Notes: a model not told the origin generated them from the sequence alone. 64,000 nucleotides of DNA from an uncultured Eubacteriales bacterium (GCA_900549725.1 URPL01000007.1:7169-71168); one strand, 5' to 3'. Shown: positions 8,464 through 17,140, counted from the stretch's first letter. Numbers and translations: made by a program.

Positions 8464-9042
8464 ATGATGAATGTTTTTGAATTCGGGCTGCTGCGCGGGC
8501 TGCATGAAGCGCTTGGATGTCCCTTCATGGATTTCTTGATGCCTCTTGTCACAAAGCTCGGCGACCATGGGATTTTCTGCATCGCCGTTGCCGTGGCGCT
8601 GCTGTGCTTCAAAAAGACGCGCCGCGCCGGCGTGATGATGGGCATTGCGCTTTTATGCGGATTTATCTGCGGCAATTTGTTCCTCAAAAATGTGGTTGCG
8701 CGCCCGCGCCCGTATGATCTGCCGGGGGTGCAGGTCGATCTTTTGGTTGCGAGGCTGCATGATTATTCGTTTCCCTCCGGGCACACGCTTGCCTGCTTTG
8801 AAATGGCAAGCGTGTTGATGCTGACGCACCGCAAAACCCTTGGCCCGCCGGCGCTTATCATCGCCGCCGCGGTTGCGTTTTCCCGCCTTTACCTCTTTGT
8901 GCATTATCCTACCGATGTTCTCGCGGGGGCACTGCTCGGAACTTTGTTCGGTTTTCTCGGGGTGTATCTCGGGCGGAGGCTTTACATGCGCGGCGAGATG
9001 TTTTTTGCCCGACGCGCCGCGGAGCGGGATACAAAAAAATAA
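8464..9042 (+). CDS. PAP2-family membrane phosphatase
   Basis: 192 residues with about five membrane helices. All three acid-phosphatase motifs of the PAP2 superfamily are present: K75 to P83 (KNVVARPRP), PSGH at 104-107, and S140-R141...H148...D151. These residues form the phospho-His active site that hydrolyses lipid phosphates such as undecaprenyl pyrophosphate or phosphatidic acid on the outer membrane face. The exact substrate cannot be told. A GAGGAG ribosome site precedes the ATG. The gene follows the PTS IIC-like gene by 17 nt and is followed by a terminator. Confidence 0.88.
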   Translation: MMNVFEFGLLRGLHEALGCPFMDFLMPLVTKLGDHGIFCIAVAVALLCFKKTRRAGVMMGIALLCGFICGNLFLKNVVARPRPYDLPGVQVDLLVARLHDYSFPSGHTLACFEMASVLMLTHRKTLGPPALIIAAAVAFSRLYLFVHYPTDVLAGALLGTLFGFLGVYLGRRLYMRGEMFFARRAAERDTKK

Positions 9043-9064
9043 AGGGCGCAAACCGACAAAAAAT

Positions 9065-9098
9065 GCACCCGCTGTCGATGCAGCGGGTGCTCTTTTTG
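9065..9098 (+). terminator. Intrinsic terminator after the PAP2 gene
   Basis: A 10-bp perfect stem gcacccgctg/cagcgggtgc (9065-9074 and 9081-9090) with loop tcgatg, followed by tcttttt. Confidence 0.88.
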
Positions 9099-9117
9099 TT
9101 TTGCGATGGGATTTGGC

Positions 9118-9399
9118 TCAGCCTTTCAGCTCATGCGCCAACCATACAAGGCCGGTCTCAAGCGCCTGAAACAAGCCGTTTTTTTCTCCCTGCTTTAACA
9201 GAGAGCGGTCTTTGGTGCTCAGCAGCTGAATAAGCACGCGATCCGGAATTTCGGCATCGCCGAATTTTTTGTTTGTCAGAACGATCAAAAACAAAACGGC
9301 GGGATCATGCATATCCCCGTAGCAAAAGGAGTTTTTCTCTCTCACGAGGGGTTTGCCCTGATAGGTCAGATACGTTCCGTCGAGTTTTTTCATTTCCAT
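9118..9399 (-). CDS. Small protein of unknown function
   Basis: 93 residues, soluble, no signal peptide or membrane helix. It begins MEMKKLDGTYLTYQGKPLVR and ends LETGLVWLAHELKG. I do not recognise a characterised family. Codon use and composition match the surroundings, and an AAGGAA-type ribosome site precedes the start, so it is very probably real. It lies 51 nt downstream of murA on the same strand and is likely co-transcribed with it. Between the two is a GC-rich inverted repeat without a T-run. Confidence 0.7.
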   Translation of the reverse strand: MEMKKLDGTYLTYQGKPLVREKNSFCYGDMHDPAVLFLIVLTNKKFGDAEIPDRVLIQLLSTKDRSLLKQGEKNGLFQALETGLVWLAHELKG

Positions 9400-9450
9400 A
9401 GGATCATTCCTTTCCTTAAGGGATTCCGCGCCGCACGCGCGGCGGAAAAA

Positions 9451-10740
9451 TCAGTTGGCGGTGTCCATCGAAAAATCATCCGGAACGATCACGCGGCGGA
9501 TATCCGCGCCGACACCGCGCAGCTTTCCGACCAAATCGTCATAGCCGCGTTCAATATGGTAGATGTTTTCGATTTCGCTTTTTCCGTTTGCCGTCAGCGC
9601 AGCGATGACAACGGCAGCCCCTGCCCGCAGGTCCACCGCCTGAATCGGCGCGGCCGACAGCGGCTCGCCGCCTTCGACGATTGCCATTTTACCGTCAACC
9701 TTGATTTGTGCGCCCATGCGCTTGAGCTCTTCAACATAACGGAAGCGATTGTCCCAAACGCCTTCCGTCAGATAGCTTACCCCTTGTGCCAGGCAAAGCA
9801 GCACGCAAAGCTGCGGATGCACATCGGTCGGCAGACCGGGGTAGGGCTGTGTTCTTACGTCCGTGGGGCGGAGCGAGGCAGGACCCGTGACCAGGATCGA
9901 GTCGTCAAACTCCTCAATTTGCGCGCCCATTTCCTCAAGCTTTGCGGAAATGGATTCCAAGTGCTTCGGAATAACATTCCGAATGTGCAGGCGGCCCTTG
10001 GTCGCCGCAGCAGCGATCATATAGGTGCCCGCTTCGATCATATCGGGAATGATGGCATAGGTGCAGCCATACAGCCGATCGACTCCCCGAATTTTGATAA
10101 CATCCGTTCCGGCGCCGCTGATGCGGGCACCGCAGGAGTTGAGAAAGTTTGCAAGATCGACGACATGCGGCTCTCTTGCGGCGTTTTCAATGACGGTGGT
10201 TCCCTTGGCACGTGTTGCAGCTATGATCACATTGATCGTTGCGCCCACGGACACCTTGTCAAAAAACAGGTGAGCAGCATGCAGCCCGTTTGGCGTTTTC
10301 GCCTCCAGATAGCCGCCGTCCACGTTGACCTGCGCGCCCAGGGCGCGGAAGCCTTTGATATGCTGGTCAATCGGTCTGACGCCGAAATCGCAGCCGCCGG
10401 GACATCCGACATTTGCGCAGCCGAAGCGCCCCAGCTCGGCGCCCATGATATAATACGAACCGCGCATTTTTCGGACAAGATCGTACGGGGAAGAACCGCC
10501 CCGCACATGACGGGTATCGATCGTGACGGTGTTTTTATCCAGCCGCTTTACAGTCGCCCCCATGCTCTGCAGGATCTCAAGGGAGTATGAAACATCTAAA
10601 ATATTCGGCAGATTCTCCAGTGTGCAGACATCGTCCAGCAGCACCGTGGAGAGAATCACGGGCACTGCCGCGTTCTTCATGCCGCTGACATCAATGTCAC
10701 CCATCAAGGGTCTTCCGCCTCGGATGATGTACTTTTCCAT
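9451..10740 (-). CDS. murA: UDP-N-acetylglucosamine 1-carboxyvinyltransferase
   Basis: 429 residues. Transfers enolpyruvate from PEP to UDP-GlcNAc, the first committed step of peptidoglycan synthesis, in the cytoplasm. The K22-N23 pair (GMKNAAVPVI) and catalytic C117 in GGCDFGVRPIDQH are in place, so it should be fosfomycin-sensitive. Length is standard for EPT-type MurA. The gene is not in a dcw cluster; its only same-strand neighbour is the small unknown protein. A possible promoter lies about 220 nt upstream, giving an unusually long leader. Confidence 0.95.
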   Translation of the reverse strand: MEKYIIRGGRPLMGDIDVSGMKNAAVPVILSTVLLDDVCTLENLPNILDVSYSLEILQSMGATVKRLDKNTVTIDTRHVRGGSSPYDLVRKMRGSYYIMGAELGRFGCANVGCPGGCDFGVRPIDQHIKGFRALGAQVNVDGGYLEAKTPNGLHAAHLFFDKVSVGATINVIIAATRAKGTTVIENAAREPHVVDLANFLNSCGARISGAGTDVIKIRGVDRLYGCTYAIIPDMIEAGTYMIAAAATKGRLHIRNVIPKHLESISAKLEEMGAQIEEFDDSILVTGPASLRPTDVRTQPYPGLPTDVHPQLCVLLCLAQGVSYLTEGVWDNRFRYVEELKRMGAQIKVDGKMAIVEGGEPLSAAPIQAVDLRAGAAVVIAALTANGKSEIENIYHIERGYDDLVGKLRGVGADIRRVIVPDDFSMDTAN

Positions 10741-11322
10741 AGGATATTGTTCTCCGTTCTACCGCGCCCGTTACCGGGGCGGAGTTTAGGATTTGCACAG
10801 GCTGCGCATAGCGGGATATGCGGGCAGTTTTTGCCGCTGTGCGATGCCGTTTGTTTTTCTCTGTGCGGTGGTGCCCGCGGGGAAAAACAGAGCGGCAGAG
10901 TGGTTTGCGCCCGAAAAGCCTTGTGGTGCCAAAGCTGCAAGCATCAAACGCCAAGATACAGTATAGCATGCTTTGGGGCGGCAAGGAACCCTTTCTTCTA
11001 TAAATTCACAGTTAGTTATTTAATACTTAACATTTTATTAACAAGCAAAGCGAAATTCCGTCATTTTTTGCGTGAGAAATCGGAGAATATGTTGTATTTT
11101 GGCATTCGGCGCCGCTTGAAAGCGCAAAGAAAGCGGAAAAAATACCTCATTTGTATCGTATGCAGCGCTCGGCGCCGGGGTGCAGTGTATTTTGACTTTG
11201 CTGTGGCAAAAGCGAGGTCGAATGCTTTTTGTGGGGGCAATCATTTCGCCGCGAAAATCGCAGCGGGCAACAACGCCCGGCGCAAAGCTCAGCGGTGCGT
11301 ATATGGCTTCATGCGCCGCTTT
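10741..11322. other. Long intergenic region without a supported gene
   Basis: About 580 nt between the start of murA and the end of the SDR gene. No frame in it shows a recognisable protein. Visible are a probable murA promoter (10960-10988), paired segments between that promoter and murA (for example ctctgt near 10858 with acagag near 10886), and an AT-rich patch around 10995-11045. No tRNA or known riboswitch pattern was recognised. Confidence 0.5.
10960..10988 (-). promoter_or_regulatory. murA: Possible murA promoter
   Basis: Minus strand: TTCCTT (10988-10983), 17-nt spacer, TATACT (10965-10960) with an upstream TGC extended -10. The -10 is good but the -35 is poor. It would give a leader of about 210 nt. 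Confidence 0.45.
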
Positions 11323-12081
11323 TCAGATGCCGAACGGCAGGAACCCTCCGTCCACCCGCAATACCGTTCCCGTTAGAAATGAGGCGCGCACAAGGTATAA
11401 AACGGCATCCGCAACATCCTGCGGCGTGCCGAGCCTGCCCAGCGGCGTTGCGGCGGCGAGCGCCTGCTTTTCCTCGCTTGTATAGCAGTCGAGCATGGGG
11501 GTATCGATCACGCCCGGGCAAACGCATAAAACCCGAATGCCGCTCGGCGCAAGCTCAGCCGCCATTGCGCGGGAAAAGGCAATCACGGCGCCCTTGGAGG
11601 CGGAATAAACGGCTTCGCACGAAGCACCGCTTTCGCCCCAGATGGAGCCAATGTTGATGATCACGCCGGATTTTTGATGCACCATGGCGGGATAAACGGC
11701 ATGCGTTGTGTGCAGAACGCCGCCGAAATTGATCTGCATCAGGTGCTGCCATTGCGCGCAGGTGCGGTCGGTGAGCAGCCCGTTTTGCGCGACGCCTGCG
11801 CAGTTGACCAAAAGATCGATTTTTTTGTGCCGCTCCAAAATCTGCCCCACGGCATTTTGCACGGACGCTTCCTCCGCAACATCCGCAAAAAGGCTTGTGC
11901 AGGCGCAGCCCTTTGCGCGCAGTGTATCACAAAGCGAGAGGGCGCGGTTTTTCCCGCTGTGATATAGAACAACGGTGAAATAGCCTGCAAGGGCAAGCGC
12001 CTCGCTCACGGCGGCGCCGATTCCGCCCGCGCCGCCGGTGACCACGGCGACGGGCAAGCTTTGTTTTTTTGTATTTTCCAT
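11323..12081 (-). CDS. SDR-family oxidoreductase, FabG-like
   Basis: 252 residues. A classical short-chain dehydrogenase: cofactor motif TGGAGGIG at 15-22, NCAG at 93-96, and catalytic triad S146, Y159, K163 (YSASK). CPGVIDTPM and the C-terminal VDGG also match. It resembles 3-oxoacyl-ACP reductases, but it stands alone without other fatty-acid genes, so the substrate is uncertain. The start at 12081 has GGGAG 8 nt upstream; longer reading-frame extensions run into the divergent promoter region. It is transcribed divergently from spoIIR. Confidence 0.85.
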   Translation of the reverse strand: MENTKKQSLPVAVVTGGAGGIGAAVSEALALAGYFTVVLYHSGKNRALSLCDTLRAKGCACTSLFADVAEEASVQNAVGQILERHKKIDLLVNCAGVAQNGLLTDRTCAQWQHLMQINFGGVLHTTHAVYPAMVHQKSGVIINIGSIWGESGASCEAVYSASKGAVIAFSRAMAAELAPSGIRVLCVCPGVIDTPMLDCYTSEEKQALAAATPLGRLGTPQDVADAVLYLVRASFLTGTVLRVDGGFLPFGI

Positions 12082-12097
12082 AACATCTCCCAAGGGA

Positions 12098-12114
12098 CGG
12101 GAATCTATTTCCCG
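12098..12114. promoter_or_regulatory. Inverted repeat upstream of the SDR gene
   Basis: CGGGAA-tctat-TTCCCG, a perfect 6-bp inverted repeat in the 130-nt divergent region between the SDR and spoIIR genes. It could be an operator or a small leader hairpin; no regulator is identified. Confidence 0.35.
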
Positions 12115-12211
12115 AAAAATTTTCGTTTTTTGTATAAAGCGGCGGCAAATGCGGCAACAGTGTAATCGGAATTGCTTTGCCGAAAATTGATTTGCCGAAG
12201 AGGGAAAAACG

Positions 12212-12901
12212 ATGCAACAAAACAACCAAGCCGTCAAAAACAAAAATCGGGCTGCGCGGCGCCTTGCGGCTCTTTGCGCGGGCGCGCTCGGCGCGCTTTT
12301 GCTTTGCTCGGTGCTGCCCGTATGCGGGGAGCAGAACGTGTACGGAGAGGTGGTGCGCCTGCATGTGCTGGCAGCCACGGACAGCGCCGCGGATCAGGCG
12401 CTGAAATATGAGGTGCGCGATTTTATTCTGCAGCATTGCCGACAGAGCCTTTGGAAAGAGGCTGCCGATGCGGCAAAGGCAGTCGCGGCGCTGCGGCAGT
12501 GCTGTGGGGAGATCGAAGCGGCAGTCAATGCCTATCTTGCGCGCCGCGGCGCTGGATACGGCTGCACGGTCGATGTGAAAGAACAGTATTTTTCACGCCG
12601 CTGGTACGGCACCATGTGCTTCCCCGCCGGGGAGTATGAAGCGCTTGTGATAACGCTTGGCACGGGGCAGGGGAAAAACTGGTGGTGCGTGCTGTATCCG
12701 CCGCTGTGCCTGCGTGCCGCAGGGGGAACGGGCGGCGAAAAGGATGAGGGAATCCGTGTCTCTGCGCAGAATCGCCGCGCGCTGGAAGAGGCAGGGGTGA
12801 GCAAAAGCGCAGCGGATATGCTCAGCGACGGCACGCGGCCGCGAATCCGGCTGAAGCTGCGCCTGGTCGAGATCATCGAGGCGCTGTTTGGGGGAGTATG
12901 A
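12212..12901 (+). CDS. spoIIR: Stage II sporulation protein R
   Basis: 229 residues. SpoIIR is the secreted forespore signal that activates the protease SpoIIGA to process pro-sigma-E in the mother cell. An N-terminal membrane/signal segment (about 25-42) is followed by the family core VRLHVLAATDSAADQALKYEVRD, a Cys-containing helical region and the block NWWCVLYPPLCL, which is diagnostic. A GAGGG ribosome site precedes the ATG. Its presence argues that the organism forms spores or descends from a spore-former. The convergent UPF0210 gene ends 3 nt after its stop, with no obvious terminator between. Confidence 0.93.
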   Translation: MQQNNQAVKNKNRAARRLAALCAGALGALLLCSVLPVCGEQNVYGEVVRLHVLAATDSAADQALKYEVRDFILQHCRQSLWKEAADAAKAVAALRQCCGEIEAAVNAYLARRGAGYGCTVDVKEQYFSRRWYGTMCFPAGEYEALVITLGTGQGKNWWCVLYPPLCLRAAGGTGGEKDEGIRVSAQNRRALEEAGVSKSAADMLSDGTRPRIRLKLRLVEIIEALFGGV

Positions 12902-12904
12902 GGC

Positions 12905-14263
12905 TTAGTTTTTCAGAGAGTGAATTGGGGCGGGGATACGGCCGCCGCGCCCGATAAAGCGGGCGGGCGAAACGGTTTTCACCGGCATGATCGGCGCATG
13001 GCCGAGCAGCCCGCCGAAATTTACATCTTCACCGGCATGTTTGCCGCAAACGGGAATGAGACGGACGGCGGTGGTTTTGGTATTGGCAACGCCGATGGAA
13101 ATCTCATCTGCGATGATGCCGCAGATTACATCGGCGGGGGTATCTCCCGGTATGGCAATCATATCGAGGCCCACGGAGCAGACGGCGGTCATTGCTTCCA
13201 GTTTTTCCAGTGTCAAAATGCCGCGCTGCGCCGCCTCGATCATGCCTGCATCCTCCGAGACGGGGATAAACGCACCAGATAGCCCGCCGACCTGGGAGGA
13301 TGCCATAACGCCGCCTTTTTTTACGGCGTCGTTGAGCAGGGCAAGCGCCGCCGTTGTGCCGGGTCCGCCGCAGCATGCAATGCCCATTTCCTCCAAAATT
13401 CTTGCAACGGAATCGCCGATCGCAGGGGTGGGTGCAAGGGAAAGGTCCACAATGCCGAACGGAACCCCCAGGCGCTTTGCCGCCTCCGAGGCGACGAGCT
13501 GTCCGACCCGCGTGATTTTGAAAGCGGTGCGCTTGACGACCTCCGCCAGCGCGCAAAGATCGCAGTCTCCCGCGCGGGCAATCGCACTCTGCACAACGCC
13601 GGGGCCGGAAACGCCGACATTGATCACGCAATCGCCCTCGCCGCAGCCGTGAAAAGCGCCCGCCATGAAGGGGTTGTCCTCCGGCGCGTTTGCAAATACC
13701 ACGAGCTTTGCACAGCCGATGGAATCGCGCGCGGCGCTGCGGAGGGCGGTTTCTTTGATCACCTCGCCCATTTTTGCAATGGCATCCATGTTGATGCCTG
13801 CCTTTGTGGAAGCGACATTGACGGAGGAGCAGACAAGCTCCGTTTCGCACAGCGCCTGCGGAATCGCATCAATCAGCGCCCGATCGGCAGGGGTTGTGCC
13901 TTTTTGCACAAGCGCGCCGAAGCCGCCGATGAAATTCACGCCGAGCGTTTTTGCGGCGCGGTCCAGCGTTTTGGCGAGTAAAACATATCCGTCCGAATCG
14001 CTTTTTCCGCCGATGAGGGAAAGCGGCGTGACGGAAATGCGCTTGTTGATGATCGGAATGCCGTATATTTTTTCAAGCTCTTCCCCGGTTTTGACCAGGT
14101 GCTCCGCTTTTTTTGTGATCTTGTCATAAATATTCTCTGCCAGGCGCCCGGTATTGTCGCTGACGCAGTCAAACAGGGAAATGCCCATGGTGACGGTGCG
14201 GATATCGAGATTTTCCTGGCGGATCATATTGACGGTTTCCAGAATGTCGTTGATATTCAGCAT
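12905..14263 (-). CDS. PFL (UPF0210/DUF711) family protein
   Basis: 452 residues. It begins MLNINDILETVNMIRQENLDIRT and matches the highly conserved UPF0210 family throughout (SVNVASTKAGINMDAI, INVGVSGPGVV, DLSLAPTPAIGDS, ACCGGPGTTAALALLNDAVKKGG). The family is often labelled PFL protein but is not a verified formate lyase; the function is unknown. It forms a conserved pair with the ACT-domain UPF0237 gene 9 nt upstream. The ACT partner suggests ligand-regulated metabolism, but that is inference. Confidence 0.92.
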   Translation of the reverse strand: MLNINDILETVNMIRQENLDIRTVTMGISLFDCVSDNTGRLAENIYDKITKKAEHLVKTGEELEKIYGIPIINKRISVTPLSLIGGKSDSDGYVLLAKTLDRAAKTLGVNFIGGFGALVQKGTTPADRALIDAIPQALCETELVCSSVNVASTKAGINMDAIAKMGEVIKETALRSAARDSIGCAKLVVFANAPEDNPFMAGAFHGCGEGDCVINVGVSGPGVVQSAIARAGDCDLCALAEVVKRTAFKITRVGQLVASEAAKRLGVPFGIVDLSLAPTPAIGDSVARILEEMGIACCGGPGTTAALALLNDAVKKGGVMASSQVGGLSGAFIPVSEDAGMIEAAQRGILTLEKLEAMTAVCSVGLDMIAIPGDTPADVICGIIADEISIGVANTKTTAVRLIPVCGKHAGEDVNFGGLLGHAPIMPVKTVSPARFIGRGGRIPAPIHSLKN

Positions 14264-14272
14264 GGCGGCTCC

Positions 14273-14542
14273 TTAAATGCGGTGCATGGAATCGAAAATA
14301 TCCTCATGCATGGTGTGGATGATAAACCCGTTTTCTTCTCCCAGGCGGTTCATCTGCTCCACAAAGACGGGGAAGGGAACGGTGAGCGCGTCGATCTGCA
14401 CGATCATGATCATTGCAAAATAATCCTGCAGCACGCTTTGCGAAATATCGCTGATATTGGCGTTGTACTGCGCGCATTTTGCGCTGACCTTGGCGATGAT
14501 GCCGACGATATCGCGGCCGGTTACGGTAATGACAGCTTTCAT
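14273..14542 (-). CDS. ACT domain protein, UPF0237 family
   Basis: 89 residues forming a single ACT domain (MKAVITVTGRDIVGIIAKV, NANISDISQSVLQDYFAMIM). ACT domains bind small ligands, usually amino acids, and often dimerise. Start at 14542 has AAGGAAG upstream. It is translated just before UPF0210 in the conserved two-gene unit. The target ligand is unknown. Confidence 0.9.
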   Translation of the reverse strand: MKAVITVTGRDIVGIIAKVSAKCAQYNANISDISQSVLQDYFAMIMIVQIDALTVPFPVFVEQMNRLGEENGFIIHTMHEDIFDSMHRI

Positions 14543-14587
14543 TTGTTTACTTCCTTTCGGATCCGGGGATTTTAACATATTTTTAAT

Positions 14588-14616
14588 AGTGTAGCTCAAA
14601 ACTGTGTCGAATGCAA
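14588..14616 (-). promoter_or_regulatory. Probable promoter of the UPF0237-UPF0210 operon
   Basis: Minus strand: TTGCAT (14616-14611), 17-nt spacer, TACACT (14593-14588), about 45 nt upstream of the ACT gene. Confidence 0.5.
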
Positions 14617-14667
14617 GAAAAAACGGTGCGAAATTGTAAAAAAATATGAAACAGAGCGTGTTTTGCC

Positions 14668-14696
14668 TTGAAAAGACGCCGCCCTTGTGCTATGAT
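14668..14696 (+). promoter_or_regulatory. Sigma-A promoter of the 14757 membrane protein gene
   Basis: TTGAAA (14668-14673), 17-nt spacer, TATGAT (14691-14696); 60 nt upstream of the ATG. Its position shows that longer upstream readings of this gene are not translated. Confidence 0.75.
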
Positions 14697-14756
14697 AATC
14701 AGGAAATACCTCCGGAAACACCGAGGCACCGGAGCCAAAAAAAGGGGTTGAACTGT

Positions 14757-15305
14757 ATGGACAATATGGAACTGTCCTATCGGATTGAAAAAGCGGTTGA
14801 GGGAAATTATAAAACGCAGCGAATTTTGATGCGCTGCCTGATTGTATTTCTGTGCCTTTTGCCGTTTGCGCTGTTTATCTTTTTCTCCAAGCTTTCCTGG
14901 GTCATCTTTTTGATCGTCCCGGTCTGGATCGGTCTGATGCTCAAAGGTGTCGGCCCGCTGCTGTTTTCCTTTGTGCAGATTCAATATCAGTATACCATCA
15001 AGGATATGGGAACCTTCACCTTCTACATCATCCGCGGCTCTCATAAGCCGAAGCTGATCTTCCAAAGCAAGATCAAGGATTGGAAGAAGATCGCCCCCTT
15101 TGCACCCGAGGTGCGCGAGGCGGTGCTGAAAACCCCTGTTGTGTATGATGCGCTTCCCTCCCAAACGACCTTTAAGGAGGATGCATATTATGCGTTGTTC
15201 ACCGATGAAAACGGTCAGGAATGCGCCGTGCTGTTTGAGGCGCCCGAAAAGACCGTCAAGGCATGCAAGTTTTATAACAGTCAGAACACGGTAACCGCCG
15301 GCTGA
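14757..15305 (+). CDS. Membrane protein of unknown function
   Basis: 182 residues. Two adjacent membrane helices (about residues 28-72, LIVFLCLLPFALFIFF and VIFLIVPVWIGLMLKG) are followed by a soluble domain of about 110 residues with a conserved-looking tail (FYNSQNTVTAG). No characterised family is recognised with confidence; similar short two-helix proteins occur widely in Clostridia. The start at 14757 has GGGG about 6 nt upstream and lies 60 nt after a good promoter. A hairpin terminator follows the stop, so it is probably monocistronic. Confidence 0.75.
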   Translation: MDNMELSYRIEKAVEGNYKTQRILMRCLIVFLCLLPFALFIFFSKLSWVIFLIVPVWIGLMLKGVGPLLFSFVQIQYQYTIKDMGTFTFYIIRGSHKPKLIFQSKIKDWKKIAPFAPEVREAVLKTPVVYDALPSQTTFKEDAYYALFTDENGQECAVLFEAPEKTVKACKFYNSQNTVTAG

Positions 15306-15319
15306 GCCTGTTTTGCCCG

Positions 15320-15365
15320 CCCCGAAGAGCGCCGGCCTGCCCGTCTCTTCGGGGTGTTCATATTT
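15320..15365 (+). terminator. Probable intrinsic terminator
   Basis: A 10-bp stem ccccgaagag/ctcttcgggg (15320-15329 and 15345-15354) with a 15-nt loop, followed by a loose T-rich stretch (tgttcatatttt). The T-run is imperfect. Confidence 0.55.
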
Positions 15366-15408
15366 TCTCTCCCCTGCGGCATAGAAGTAGTTGAAAGGGG
15401 AGAAGAAA

Positions 15409-15945
15409 ATGATGGCAAGAGCAAGAGTATGGTGCTGCGCGGCTGCGGCTGCGCTTTTTTTGGTATCCTGCGGGCGGGCGGAGAAAAAAACACAGGCGTT
15501 TGCGGCGCTGTTTTCCGAGCCGTTTTCCCTGCAGGGCACGCTGAATTATGAAGAAAATGTGCTGGCGGTTTCCGTTTTGCACGGAGCGGAGAAAACGGTT
15601 TTGACGCTGACGGACGGTGCGCTTGCAGGCTGCGGCTTTGCCCTTGAAAAGAGGGACGACGGCACGGAGCAGCTCAAGGCGTTCTGCGAGGATGTGCAAA
15701 TGCCGTTTGCGGCGCGGGACGGCATTTTGCAGCTGTTTGCGGCGCTGGCACCGACAGCGGAGGAGCTGCTGCCGCGCGCCGACGGCTTCGAAAGCACCGG
15801 CGGCGTGCGCTATACCGTGCAAAAGGACGGAACGCCGCGCGCCGTGCAATGCGCGGAGCTGACATTGCGGATTGAGGCATTTGAGCAAGCCGCGCCGGAG
15901 GAACCGGAGGCGGCAGCAAAGGAGACGGAATATGACGGAGTATGA
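15409..15945 (+). CDS. Lipoprotein of unknown function
   Basis: 178 residues. A short signal peptide ends in a lipobox LVSC (Cys about residue 21), predicting anchoring to the outer face of the membrane. The mature part is a small mixed alpha/beta domain with no recognised family, ending in a Glu/Ala-rich tail. The start at ATG 15409 is chosen because GGGGAG lies 6 nt upstream. It overlaps the alanine racemase start by 14 nt, so the two genes are co-translated. A similar lipoprotein-alr pairing (DUF4367/outer-membrane carrier-like) is known in Bacilli, but homology here is unproven. Confidence 0.75.
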   Translation: MMARARVWCCAAAAALFLVSCGRAEKKTQAFAALFSEPFSLQGTLNYEENVLAVSVLHGAEKTVLTLTDGALAGCGFALEKRDDGTEQLKAFCEDVQMPFAARDGILQLFAALAPTAEELLPRADGFESTGGVRYTVQKDGTPRAVQCAELTLRIEAFEQAAPEEPEAAAKETEYDGV

Positions 15946-17080
15946 AAAAAACTTCACCCCGCGCACCTGTGCAATCATTCATGAACGGGCGCTTTGCGAA
16001 AATTTCGCTTTGCTGCAAAAGCAGGCAGAGGGCGCGCGCGTTTGCTGCGTGGTGAAGGCGGACGCCTACGGCCACGGGACCGAGCGGGTTGTACGGGCGC
16101 TGCGGCGCGCAGGGGCGGATTATTTTGCCGTTTCCTGTGTGGAGGAAGCGGCGGCGGTGCGCGCGGCGCTGGACGGCGCGCGGGAAATCCCGATTCTGAT
16201 TCTCGGCTATACGCGCCCCTGCCATATTCCCTATCTTGTGCGGGAAAACATCACGCAGGCGCTGCTCGGGAAAGAATATGCCGAGGCGGTTTTGCCCATG
16301 GTGCCCCGCGGCGAGCGGCTGCGGGTGCATATTGCCGTTGATACGGGGATGAACCGCATCGGATATGCGCCCGATGAAACCGAGGCGATGCAAAGCCTGT
16401 TTGAAAGAGAGCAGCTTTCCGTAGACGGTATTTTTTCGCATTTTTATGCTTCGGACGAGCCGAAGAGCGCGGCGACCATGCAGCAATATCGATTGTTTTG
16501 CGCCTGCGTGCAGGCGGTGCAAAACGCAGTGGGGCGAAAGCTGCTTGTTCACATTGCAAACAGCGCCGCCATTTCCAATTTTCCCGCCATGCATTGCGAC
16601 ATGGTGCGCGCGGGCATTTCCCTGTACGGCATTAAGCCCTCCGCCCTGACCGCCGTGGACGGCTTGCAGCCCGTGATGACGCTGATGACGATGCTTTCCC
16701 ATATTCATACGGCAAAGGCGGGCGAGGTCGTCGGCTACGGTGCGGGATATACCGTTCCGCATGCAATGCGCATCGGCACGCTGCCCATCGGCTATGCAGA
16801 CGGCTATCTGCGCGCATATGCGGGCGGGCATGTATTGATCCGCGGCAAAGCGGCGCCGCTGCTGGGGCGCATTTGCATGGATCAATGCATGGTCGATCTC
16901 AGCGAAATTCCGGATGCCGCGGTGGGAGACGCCGTGGAGCTGTTCGGGCAGGGTGCTCTTACGGCGGATACGCTTGCCGCGCGCGCGGGGACGATTCCCT
17001 ATGAGGTGTTGTGCCTGCTTTCCAAGCGCGTCGTACGCCTGAGCGAGGAGGAAGCGCACGCCATCGCGCAGGAACGGTAA
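15932..17080 (+). CDS. alr: Alanine racemase
   Basis: 382 residues. PLP-dependent interconversion of L- and D-alanine, providing D-Ala for peptidoglycan. The PLP-binding Lys is K42 in VVKADAYGHG. SLYGIKPS, the catalytic-Tyr region GYGAGYTVP and LLGRICMDQCMVDL are all present, so fold type III with both catalytic bases is intact. The start is chosen at ATG 15932 with AAAGGAG 8 nt upstream. It overlaps the lipoprotein gene. Length is typical. Confidence 0.95.
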   Translation: MTEYEKNFTPRTCAIIHERALCENFALLQKQAEGARVCCVVKADAYGHGTERVVRALRRAGADYFAVSCVEEAAAVRAALDGAREIPILILGYTRPCHIPYLVRENITQALLGKEYAEAVLPMVPRGERLRVHIAVDTGMNRIGYAPDETEAMQSLFEREQLSVDGIFSHFYASDEPKSAATMQQYRLFCACVQAVQNAVGRKLLVHIANSAAISNFPAMHCDMVRAGISLYGIKPSALTAVDGLQPVMTLMTMLSHIHTAKAGEVVGYGAGYTVPHAMRIGTLPIGYADGYLRAYAGGHVLIRGKAAPLLGRICMDQCMVDLSEIPDAAVGDAVELFGQGALTADTLAARAGTIPYEVLCLLSKRVVRLSEEEAHAIAQER

Positions 17081-17105
17081 CGGTTTCGTTTTGTTTTTAA
17101 AAACA

Positions 17106-17134
17106 TTGACAATGAAAGAAAAATACGGTATACT
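17106..17134 (+). promoter_or_regulatory. Consensus sigma-A promoter of the structured leader
   Basis: TTGACA (17106-17111), exact 17-nt spacer, TATACT (17129-17134). It is one of the strongest promoters in the window and lies about 215 nt upstream of the caspase-like gene's ribosome site, with a terminator in between. Confidence 0.88.
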
Positions 17135-17140
17135 GTACAC

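Noticed and set aside
9410..9450. Terminator between murA and the small 9118-9399 gene
   Set aside because: There is a GC-rich inverted repeat (ttccgcgccgc/gcggcggaa) but no T-run follows on the minus strand.
10747..11376. 209-codon plus-strand frame in the gap upstream of murA
   Set aside because: Irregular composition, no ribosome site, no domain, and it runs into the 3' end of the SDR gene; judged non-coding.
12905..14263. Pyruvate formate-lyase (from the PFL family name)
   Set aside because: No glycyl-radical loop or active-site cysteines of GREs; it is UPF0210, unrelated to the real GRE at 39930-42296.
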